Below are positions 1 through 6,545 of a DNA stretch of 13,420 nucleotides, piece after piece. Position 1 is the stretch's first letter; every line of letters starts with the position of its first letter. The position numbers were made by a program, and so were the translations under genes. The stretch covers positions 1-13,420 of the forward strand of contig DATAZV010000460.1 in NCBI GenBank assembly GCA_036271855.1. Reading direction: 5' to 3'. The notes beneath the pieces were generated by a model. That model was not told the DNA's origin, made no database searches, and was given only the letters and a program-made list of their open reading frames with translations. Source of the stretch: JAQGMJ01 sp036271855 (GTDB taxonomy: Bacteria; Pseudomonadota; Gammaproteobacteria; Burkholderiales; JAEUOS01).

Positions 1-19
1 AGGCCCGATCGATACGGCG

Positions 20-2698
20 CTAGGCCGCCTTGGAAAGCTCCTGCGCCGGCAGCGGAAACTCGCAGTTGGCGACAAAGTAATCCGGCACCGCCGGACCCCA
101 GAGGTAGAACGAGTCCTCCGGCGGATGATCGCCGGCCTTCCAGTCGAGGTCGGCCGGAATGAAGTCGATATCGTAGGAGTACTCGCAAAAACTGCCCCAG
201 GGGTCCTGCACGTAATAAAAGTAGTTCGAGCCCAGCACGTGGCGGCCCACGCCCCAGCCGTTGGTGTAGCCGTGGTCCTTCATGTTTTCCGAGCCGAAGC
301 CGACGTCGTTGACGCTGCCCACGTCCCAGGAAGAATGGTGCAGGCCGGGCGCATGCGATTTGGCGAAGGCCACCAGGTGATGGTCGCTGCCATGCAAGCC
401 ATGGACAAAAGCGATGCCCTCGCCGGAGCAATCGGACAGGCGGCAGCCGAGTATCTCTTCATGGAATTTCACCATCGCCAGCACGTCCGGCGTGAAGCGC
501 AGGATGTGAGAGAGGCGGCGCGGATGCACCTTCGGGTGGCGGCTGCGGGCAGGCGCCGCGCCGGCGCCGCGCGCTACCACTGGCTCGGGGCTGGGCACTG
601 ATTTCTCCGAGGCCATCACCTTGGGCGCCACCTTGAGCTGCAGCGCATAGCCGTCGGGGTCGCGCACCCACAGGCCGGTGCCATCGCTTAGTGGATGTGG
701 CTCGGCAGCCAGGCCGGCCTTGGCGATGCGCTCGCGAAAGGCAACTTCATCCTCGGCGTAAATGCCGTAGGTGACGTACTCCATATGTTTGAGCGTGCCG
801 CCCTGGTGGATTTCCGCCCAGCAATTGGGATGGCCGTAGGTGTAGAGCTGCAAGGTCTTGGGCGTGCGCCGCACGTCCAGGCCGAAGGTGGTGTAGAACT
901 TTTCGGCAACGTCCAGATCCGGCACGGTATAGACGAATTGGTGGACCGAATGAACGCCGACCACGCCTAAGCGGCGGGCGGGCGCCGTAGTGGCATTCCC
1001 AGTGCTGGCCTGCATGTTTGTCTCCTCGTAGGCTGTCGAAGGGCTCCCGCCGCTGGCCATACGCAGCACGGCTTCCGGGTCGGAGTGGCCGTTGCCGCGC
1101 CAGGCAATGTGATGGTCCGGGCGGATCAACGCTAGTTTAGCGCCATACAGCGCGCGGGCAAAGCCATTGTCGAGATGCAGCACGGTCAAGGGCAGGCCCA
1201 GGCGCGCCGCCGCCGCTTCCCAAGCCCCGGCCGCCGAATCATCGAAGACCGCCAGGGTGAAGTCACGGCCGTACAAATCGAGCAGGGAGCGCTCGCCCAC
1301 CTCCAGGTGCGGCGCCCGGCCGCCGGGGTGGCCGGTGGGAATGTAGTTATTCGGATCATCAGCCGGCGGTGCCTCATGTGCCTGCGAGGTTTCGTGCGCG
1401 ACGATCGGGCTGCCGGTGTAGCGCAAGCCCAGCTGCAGGCCGGGGATGTTGAATTCGTTGCGCACGTGCTGCGCCAATTCGGCGCCGACCGCCGCGCGCG
1501 CCTGTGCGCCGGCTGTGTTGTCCATCTCCAGATGCGTCGGCACGGCCACGTGGCCGATGCTGTCGGCCATGCGCCGCGCGAAGGCGGTGTTGCGCTCGGC
1601 AATCGGCTTGCGCTCGGCCTCATAGCTGTCCAGCAGCGACGCCGGCGCCCAGCCCTGTAGCACTGCCGCGAGTTTCCAGCCGAGGTTGACCACGTCGTCG
1701 ATGCTGGTGTTGTAGCCCATGCCGCCGGTGGGAGTGAACAGGTGGGCGGCATCGCCGGCGAGAAACACCGGCCCGGTGCTGAAGCGCTCGGCCACCAGGG
1801 TGTAGCCGGCCAGCCACGGCCCCTGCGCGATGATCTCCATGCCGAAGGGCGCACCCGCCACCGCGCGGCTGACGGCAGCGACGTCGATGTCGGACTCCAC
1901 CTGGCCTTTTTTCAGCTGCACGCAAAGCAAAAAGGTGTCGATGCCGTCGATCGACAGCAGTAGGCCGCGCTGCTGCGGATTGACCACCCAGTATTGCCAG
2001 GCGCGCGGCTTGTCGATCACCTGGTAGAGATCGGGCGAGCGAAAGAACACCGAGAGCATCTGGCCGCCGAAAAACTCGCGCTCTTCCTCGCTCTCGCCGG
2101 TGTGGCGGATGCCCAGAGACTTGCGCACCAGGCTGCGGGCACCGTCACAGCCCACCACGTAGCGCGCCTGTACCTGGCTGCGCTTGCCGTCGGCAACGTT
2201 CTCCACCTCCAGCAGCGCGCCCTGGTCCTGCACCGTCAAGCCAGTGACGCGCGCACCGAAGCACACCTGCACGCTGGGGTAGCGCTCGGCCTGGCGCTTG
2301 AGAATGGGCTCGATATACATCTGCTGCGCGCGATGCGGCAACTCCGGCGTCGGCCAGGTGGCGGCGCCGTAATCGCCAAAGGCGCTGCGCTCGGCTGCCT
2401 GGCCACTGGAGGGGATGCGAAAGCGCGCCATCTCCGCGCCGTTCAGGCGGGTGCAATACATCACGTCCTGCGCGTGGTCCGCGGGCAGGCCGAGGGCGCG
2501 GATTTCGCTGGAAAAACCGCGACGCCGGTAATGCTCCATGGTGCGCGACGAAGTGGCGTTGGCCTTGGGAAACACCGGCGTGCTGGCGTCTTCCTCCAGC
2601 ACCATGCAGTCGATGCCGCGGCAGCCCAGCTCGATGGCGAGCATCAGGCCCGCGGGACCGCCGCCGACGATGGCGACCTGGGTGTGCTCGATTTGCAT
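20..2698 (-). CDS. Fused FAD-dependent aromatic hydroxylase / VOC extradiol ring-cleavage dioxygenase (892 aa)
   Basis: One uninterrupted frame carries two enzymes. Residues 1 to about 550 form a class A flavin monooxygenase of the MhpA/PHBH type: the FAD-binding GGGPAG near residues 12-17, the CDG motif around D185, and the second FAD motif GDAAH at 315-319. A thioredoxin-like C-terminal domain follows at about 460-550. Residues 562-892 form a type I extradiol dioxygenase with an N-terminal VOC domain (about 582-695) and a catalytic one (about 727-845). The BphC-like iron ligands are visible as H731, H788 and E839, with the second-shell H820 and Y829 at the family's usual spacing of nine. 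Both halves therefore look active. Inferred chemistry is NAD(P)H-dependent ortho-hydroxylation of a phenolic acid, then meta cleavage of the resulting catechol. The substrate is unknown. The ATG follows AGGAG by 7 bases, and the gene lies 34 bp downstream of a binding-protein gene. Fusion of these two steps is unusual; a lost stop codon is an alternative explanation. Confidence 0.9.
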   Translation of the reverse strand: MQIEHTQVAIVGGGPAGLMLAIELGCRGIDCMVLEEDASTPVFPKANATSSRTMEHYRRRGFSSEIRALGLPADHAQDVMYCTRLNGAEMARFRIPSSGQAAERSAFGDYGAATWPTPELPHRAQQMYIEPILKRQAERYPSVQVCFGARVTGLTVQDQGALLEVENVADGKRSQVQARYVVGCDGARSLVRKSLGIRHTGESEEEREFFGGQMLSVFFRSPDLYQVIDKPRAWQYWVVNPQQRGLLLSIDGIDTFLLCVQLKKGQVESDIDVAAVSRAVAGAPFGMEIIAQGPWLAGYTLVAERFSTGPVFLAGDAAHLFTPTGGMGYNTSIDDVVNLGWKLAAVLQGWAPASLLDSYEAERKPIAERNTAFARRMADSIGHVAVPTHLEMDNTAGAQARAAVGAELAQHVRNEFNIPGLQLGLRYTGSPIVAHETSQAHEAPPADDPNNYIPTGHPGGRAPHLEVGERSLLDLYGRDFTLAVFDDSAAGAWEAAAARLGLPLTVLHLDNGFARALYGAKLALIRPDHHIAWRGNGHSDPEAVLRMASGGSPSTAYEETNMQASTGNATTAPARRLGVVGVHSVHQFVYTVPDLDVAEKFYTTFGLDVRRTPKTLQLYTYGHPNCWAEIHQGGTLKHMEYVTYGIYAEDEVAFRERIAKAGLAAEPHPLSDGTGLWVRDPDGYALQLKVAPKVMASEKSVPSPEPVVARGAGAAPARSRHPKVHPRRLSHILRFTPDVLAMVKFHEEILGCRLSDCSGEGIAFVHGLHGSDHHLVAFAKSHAPGLHHSSWDVGSVNDVGFGSENMKDHGYTNGWGVGRHVLGSNYFYYVQDPWGSFCEYSYDIDFIPADLDWKAGDHPPEDSFYLWGPAVPDYFVANCEFPLPAQELSKAA
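1013..1027 (-). promoter_or_regulatory. Internal ribosome binding site and ATG at the hydroxylase-dioxygenase junction
   Basis: On the minus strand, GAGGAG is followed after ACAAAC by ATG (codon at 1013-1015, residue 562 of the fused frame). This is as good a Shine-Dalgarno and spacing as the one at the gene's own start. It lies exactly where the hydroxylase's C-terminal domain has ended and before the first VOC domain begins. Initiation here would give a free-standing 331-residue dioxygenase, close to the usual length of about 300. Whether it is used cannot be told from sequence. Confidence 0.6.
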
Positions 2699-2732
2699 GG
2701 GGTGGCTCCTGCAGTATCTGTGGTCGACGATT

Positions 2733-3710
2733 CTAGTCCGCGGAGGCGCCGGTGCGTTTGACCAACGCGGCGTAGTGCGGCGTGTCCTGGCGCATCAACT
2801 CGGCGATTTGCGCGCCGGTGGCCGGGAAGGGATTGAAGCCGAAGGTGGCAAAGCGCTTGAGCAGGTCGTCCTGGCGCAGCGCCGTGGCGACCGCCTGGTT
2901 GAGGATGGCCACCGTCGCAGGCGGCATGTCCCTGGGGCCCATCAGTACCACCCAGGTGGTGGCCAGTACGTCTTTCGGCCCACCGGCTTCTTCCAGCGTG
3001 GGCACGTTGGGCAGGGCAGGTGAACGCACGCGATCGGCGATTGCCAGGAAGCGCAGCTTGCCGCTGGCCAACAGCGGCCCGGCGCTGGCGATGCTGGCCA
3101 TCGCCCAGGTGACATCGCCGGTAGATACGGAGCCATAGAGCTGCGACAGCTCCTTGTAGGGCACGTGCAGCATGCGCGTGCCGGTGGCGGCTTCGAATTG
3201 CGCCGCCCCCAGGTGCAGCGGGCCGCCCACCGCATTCGACCCGTAGCTCACCTTGCCCGGCGCGGCGTTGGCGGCGGCGATCAGTTCCTTGATGCTTTTG
3301 ATCGGCCCATCGGCCGCCACCGCGATGAAAAACGAAGTGCGGTACAGCCCGGAGACCGGCGTCAGATCCTTTTCCGGATCGTAGGGCAGCTTCTTGAACA
3401 GCGAAGGATTGATTGCGAGGTGGCCGACATCGGCCAGAAGCAGTTCGTACCCGCCGGGCGGCATGCGCTTGACCGTATCGATGGCGATGAAGCCGTTGGC
3501 GCCAGGCTTCGGGTCGATCAGCACAGGCTGCTTGAGCGCGAGGGCGATTTTCTCGCCCACCATGCGCGCCACCGCGTCCGGCCCGCTGCCGGCCGGAAAT
3601 GGCGAGGTGATGCGTATGGTGTGGTCGGGAAAAGCCTGCGCCGAAGCCACGCCTGCAGCCGCAATGCCCAGCATTGCGACCCATGCCTTTGCCAGATGCC
3701 TGATCTGCAT
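2733..3710 (-). CDS. Bug/TctC-family periplasmic solute-binding protein (tripartite tricarboxylate transporter type)
   Basis: The 325-residue product starts with a Sec signal peptide: basic MQIRHLAK, a hydrophobic stretch to about residue 22, and an ASAQA cleavage region. The mature part has family signatures: FPAGSGPDAVARM near the start, a VPYKE loop followed by a TGDV segment, and NVPTLEEAG. Bug proteins bind small carboxylates, including aromatic acids (TphC binds terephthalate in Comamonas), in the periplasm and pass them to TctAB-type membrane partners. No tctA or tctB is seen here. I chose the ATG at 3710 because AGGTG lies six bases before it. A GTG three codons upstream (3719) is possible but has no ribosome binding site. 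The gene is first in the minus-strand pair with the fused oxygenase and divergent from a LysR regulator, so an aromatic carboxylate is a reasonable but unproven ligand. Confidence 0.88.
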   Translation of the reverse strand: MQIRHLAKAWVAMLGIAAAGVASAQAFPDHTIRITSPFPAGSGPDAVARMVGEKIALALKQPVLIDPKPGANGFIAIDTVKRMPPGGYELLLADVGHLAINPSLFKKLPYDPEKDLTPVSGLYRTSFFIAVAADGPIKSIKELIAAANAAPGKVSYGSNAVGGPLHLGAAQFEAATGTRMLHVPYKELSQLYGSVSTGDVTWAMASIASAGPLLASGKLRFLAIADRVRSPALPNVPTLEEAGGPKDVLATTWVVLMGPRDMPPATVAILNQAVATALRQDDLLKRFATFGFNPFPATGAQIAELMRQDTPHYAALVKRTGASAD

Positions 3711-3831
3711 TGTCTCCACCTATATTTGTTGGGTTTGATACAGCTTGATCTTAGGTGCGGGCAGGGATGCTTGAAAGCTGGCAAAATTCATTCATCGATA
3801 CTGTATGGGCATCGCTCCGGACGCCTTTTCC
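3711..3831. promoter_or_regulatory. Divergent control region between the binding-protein operon and the LysR gene
   Basis: This stretch is AT-richer than its flanks, and LysR-type regulators usually bind in such divergent gaps. Two direct TTGAT repeats lie one helical turn apart at 3735-3739 and 3745-3749. A small palindrome ATACTGTAT lies at 3798-3806, with the T-N-A spacing too short to call a classical LysR box. TTGAAA at 3771-3776 resembles a -35 for the plus strand but has no convincing -10 at 17 bp. The exact promoters are not resolved. Confidence 0.4.
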
Positions 3832-4740
3832 ATGAAGCTGCATCACTTGCGCGACTTCATCGCCATTGCAAATGCCGGCAGCGTGCGCGGCGCCGCGCGC
3901 GCCTTGGGCCTGGCGCAGCCGGCGCTGACGCGCAGCCTGCGTGAACTGGAGAAGGAGGTCGGGGCCAGCCTGGTGGAGCGGCACCCGCGCGGCGTGGTGC
4001 TCACTGACGCCGGCAGCGCCTTTTTGACGCGGGCCAGCGCAGCGGTGGAAGAACTGCGGCGCGGCAAGGAAGAGATTGCGCAACTCGGGCACGACTACCA
4101 GGGCTTGGTCACGGCGGGGCTCTCCAGCGCGGTGTTTCTGTCGCTGGTGCCGGAAGCGTTCGCGGCATTTCGCCGCGAGATGCCGCTGATCCGCGTACAC
4201 CTGATCGAGGGCCTGTTCCCCGCGCTGGAGCCGCAATTGCGCGACGGCCGGCTGGATTTTTTCATTGGCCCGCGCCCGGAGAAAGCGCCGCCGGAGACTT
4301 ACCGGCTCGACCTGCTGTTTCGCAACGAACGCGTGGTGGTGTGCCGCGCCGGCCATCCGCGGCGCAACGTCAAAAGCGTGAAGGAGTTGACCGGCGCCGA
4401 ATGGATATTGGCGGGGCTGCGCGAACGCGTCGACCAGGAATTCGAGGAGCAGTTTTCCGCCCTCGGCCTGGCCTGCCCGCGCGCCGTCACCCAGGGCGAC
4501 TCCCTGCTGGCGATGGTGACCCTGCTCAACGCCAGCGACGCCTATGCCTTCGTGCCGCGTCAATGGGCCGCCACCCAGCTGGTGAATCACGGCATTGCCA
4601 TCGTGCCGGTCAAGGAGGTGCTGCAGGGCCCGGACATTGTGCAAATCGCCCGTGCCGGCCTGCCGCTGACCCCCGCGGCGGAGCGCCTCGCTACCTTGAT
4701 GCAGCGGGTGGCGCGGCGCGAAAAGGGCTACGCCGGGTGA
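3832..4740 (+). CDS. LysR-type transcriptional regulator
   Basis: The 302-residue protein has the LysR layout. A winged helix-turn-helix occupies residues 2-60, with the helix motif SVRGAARALGLAQPALTRSL at about 17-36 and a wing ending in GVVLTDAG. A linker helix follows, then a periplasmic-binding-like effector domain from about 90 to 295. I chose the ATG at 3832 because MKLHHLRDFIAIAN is the canonical LysR start. An in-frame ATG at 3805 would add nine residues, and neither has a clear ribosome binding site. It is divergent from the binding-protein and oxygenase operon, so it is probably the activator of that operon, responding to its substrate or a pathway intermediate. This role is inferred from position only. 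A glycosyltransferase gene begins about five bases after its stop, or overlaps it if a GTG start is used. Confidence 0.9.
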   Translation: MKLHHLRDFIAIANAGSVRGAARALGLAQPALTRSLRELEKEVGASLVERHPRGVVLTDAGSAFLTRASAAVEELRRGKEEIAQLGHDYQGLVTAGLSSAVFLSLVPEAFAAFRREMPLIRVHLIEGLFPALEPQLRDGRLDFFIGPRPEKAPPETYRLDLLFRNERVVVCRAGHPRRNVKSVKELTGAEWILAGLRERVDQEFEEQFSALGLACPRAVTQGDSLLAMVTLLNASDAYAFVPRQWAATQLVNHGIAIVPVKEVLQGPDIVQIARAGLPLTPAAERLATLMQRVARREKGYAG

Positions 4741-4745
4741 CGACC

Positions 4746-5474
4746 ATGCAGCCTTCGGTCCTCGCCATTTCGATCGTCTCGCATGGCCACGGCGCGCTGG
4801 TGGAGGATTTGCTGCGCGACCTGGGTGAGCAGGTGCGCGTTCCATTCAGGATATTCCTGACCTTGAATCTGCCCGAGCCCGATCCGCCCGCGCCGGAGGC
4901 CTTGCGTGCCGTGCTGCACATCATCCGCAACCCTTTTCCACGGGGGTTCGGCGCCAATCACAATGCTGCGTTTCGCCTCGCCGGCCCGGGCTATTTTTGC
5001 GTGCTCAATCCGGACGTGCGCCTGAAGTCCGATCCCTTTCCGGCTTTGCTGGCGGAGCTGGCCGAAGTACGTGTCGGCGTGGCGGCGCCGGCCATTTTCG
5101 ATGCCGGCGGGCGCCCGGAGGCAAATGCACGGCGCTTTCCCACCCCGCTGAGCATCTTGCGCAAGGCACTGTTCGGCGCACCGGCGGCGGGCTACGAGTT
5201 CGGCGCGCAAGGGTTGGCGGTGGACTGGGTCAGCGGCGTGTTCATGCTATTCAGCAGCCAGACCTACGCCGAACTGGGCGGCTTCGACCAGCGCTATTTC
5301 CTGTACTACGAAGACGTCGACCTGTGCGCCCGCCTGCGGCGGGCAGGTTATGTGACACGGCTGGTGCCTTCGGCGCGGGCAATCCACGCGGCGCGCTACG
5401 ATAGTCATCGCCGCCTGCGCTACCTGTTGTGGCATCTGGCCAGCATGCTGCGCTTTTTCCTGACCCGCTATTGA
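4746..5474 (+). CDS. Family 2 glycosyltransferase
   Basis: The 242-residue product has a GT-A fold family 2 pattern: a strand near VLAISIVSHGHG, a GFGANHNAAF segment, the nucleotide-sugar motif NPD at 88-90 in place of DXD, and a conserved acidic pair E189-D190 in YYEDVDLCARL, which marks the acceptor/catalytic region. This is the WbbL-like arrangement of rhamnosyl- and related transferases. No membrane segment is seen, so it probably acts at the cytoplasmic face on a lipid-linked or surface glycan. The start is ATG 4746, with GGGTGA five bases before it. An in-frame GTG at 4737 would overlap the LysR stop codon as GTGA. Its 3' end overlaps the next, opposite-strand glycosyltransferase by 7 bp. 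The N-terminal strand pattern is abbreviated compared with the second enzyme, and the substrate is unknown. Confidence 0.85.
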   Translation: MQPSVLAISIVSHGHGALVEDLLRDLGEQVRVPFRIFLTLNLPEPDPPAPEALRAVLHIIRNPFPRGFGANHNAAFRLAGPGYFCVLNPDVRLKSDPFPALLAELAEVRVGVAAPAIFDAGGRPEANARRFPTPLSILRKALFGAPAAGYEFGAQGLAVDWVSGVFMLFSSQTYAELGGFDQRYFLYYEDVDLCARLRRAGYVTRLVPSARAIHAARYDSHRRLRYLLWHLASMLRFFLTRY

Positions 5475-6469
5475 GGCGGGCCCGAGAGCAGGCGCGGCGC
5501 GCGTGCGCGTACCCCCGCCGGCACGCACCAGCCGCGCGCCGCCTGGTCGCAGCGTCCGTGGCGCCCGCGCAGCCCGTCGGCAAAGCCGCGCAGGATCATC
5601 CGCAGGTGCGCGCCGCGCTGTGGCGCCAGCGTGCTGAAGATCACGCATTTGACCAACAGATTGAGCGCGTCGAGTATCTTCCAGTGCCACTGCGGGTGCG
5701 GCATGCGCCACAGCGTCACGGCATTGCGCGCCAGGTAGTAGTGGCGCAAGGGGCTGTGGTTCATCATGTTGCGGCCGAGCAGGCGGATCGGCTCGTCGCC
5801 CAGGCGGTGGTCGATCCGCGTGCCGAAGTGGCCGTAGAGGCGGTAGCCGCGCGCGGTGGCGCGCATCGACCATTCGAGGTCGACGTAGTCGATGAACAAG
5901 GCCTCGTCCATCATGCCGACCTCGGCCAGCGCGGCCATCGAGATCAGCACGCCGGCGGCGATCAGGAAATCGGTGCGCGCCGAGACCTCGCCGGGATCGG
6001 GTGCCTCGACGCGCAGGATGCGCCGTTTCGGCACCCGGAAAAAAGGCGCGGGCGCGCCACGGCGCGGGTCGTGGATCAGCGGGCCGACGGCGGCCACGCG
6101 CTCGCCGCGCGCTTCGCGGGCGCGCAGTTCATCCAGCAGCAGCGCCACCATGCCGGCTGCGGCGACGGCATCGTGGTCGAGCATCAGCACGTGAGTGCAG
6201 CCTTGCTGGCGCGCCCATTCCAGGCCGATGTTCTGCGCCGCAGCGATGCCGTAGTTGTCGCCCAGCGCGATCAGGTGCAAGGGCGTACCGGCGTTCCCCG
6301 CGAGATAGCTTGCCGGGTCGAGTTGCGAGCCGTTGTCCACCACCAGCAGCGTGCCCACCTGCGGCGCGATGGCGGCGGCCACCATGCGCAGGCGCTCCGG
6401 GTCGGGGTTGAAAGTGACGATCAGCGCGCCTATATAGGCTGGCTGCTGATCGGCGGGACGGGTTGTCAT
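5468..6469 (-). CDS. Family 2 glycosyltransferase, L-rhamnosyltransferase-like
   Basis: The 333-residue product starts with the GT2 nucleotide-binding strand (ALIVTFNPD), then VDNGS at 44-48, NYGIAAAQN at 72-80 and the metal-binding DHD at 98-100. The acceptor region FIDYVDLEW (about 192-200) supplies D194 and D197. A later SPLRHYYLARN block is typical of bacterial L-rhamnosyltransferases of O-antigen or rhamnolipid type, hence the tentative name. The C-terminal 35 residues are Arg/Gly-rich and not recognised. The gene runs against the preceding glycosyltransferase and overlaps it tail to tail by 7 bp. It is divergent from dnaG. No Shine-Dalgarno precedes the ATG, and a TAAAAT hexamer sits only nine bases upstream of it. 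Confidence 0.87.
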   Translation of the reverse strand: MTTRPADQQPAYIGALIVTFNPDPERLRMVAAAIAPQVGTLLVVDNGSQLDPASYLAGNAGTPLHLIALGDNYGIAAAQNIGLEWARQQGCTHVLMLDHDAVAAAGMVALLLDELRAREARGERVAAVGPLIHDPRRGAPAPFFRVPKRRILRVEAPDPGEVSARTDFLIAAGVLISMAALAEVGMMDEALFIDYVDLEWSMRATARGYRLYGHFGTRIDHRLGDEPIRLLGRNMMNHSPLRHYYLARNAVTLWRMPHPQWHWKILDALNLLVKCVIFSTLAPQRGAHLRMILRGFADGLRGRHGRCDQAARGWCVPAGVRARAPRLLSGPPQ

Positions 6470-6545
6470 GGCCGGCGCATTTTAAGCGCAAGCGCGGCCC
6501 CGCCGCCGCCTGCCACCGCAGGCCACGTAAAATAGGCGCCCGCCC
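6470..6545. promoter_or_regulatory. Divergent 76-bp gap between a glycosyltransferase and dnaG
   Basis: Each side has a -10-like TAAAAT: at 6528-6533 for dnaG (12 bases before its ATG) and, on the minus strand, at 6479-6484 (nine bases before the glycosyltransferase ATG). Neither has a recognisable -35, and each would give an almost leaderless transcript. A perfect 6-bp hairpin with a CACC loop lies at 6508-6523 and has no T-tract on either strand, so it is not a terminator. These are weak promoter candidates only. Confidence 0.3.

Noticed and set aside
4341..4745. Upstream in-frame extension of the first glycosyltransferase into the LysR gene
   Set aside because: The extra 135 codons are Arg/Pro/Ala-rich, overlap the effector domain of the LysR gene, and precede the natural GT2 opening strand. 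ATG 4746 is the better start.
3751..4845. A 364-codon minus-strand open frame opposite the LysR gene
   Set aside because: It is a GC-driven shadow of the clear LysR frame. Its composition is Arg/Ala/His/Gln-rich and no family is recognisable.
6428..6439. Perfect 12-bp palindrome GCCTATATAGGC
   Set aside because: It lies inside the N-terminal coding part of the second glycosyltransferase and is explained by the codons for a normal beta strand; no partner site was seen.
5429..6535. A 368-codon plus-strand open frame opposite the second glycosyltransferase
   Set aside because: The minus-strand frame has all the GT2 motifs; this one has none and is explained as its shadow.
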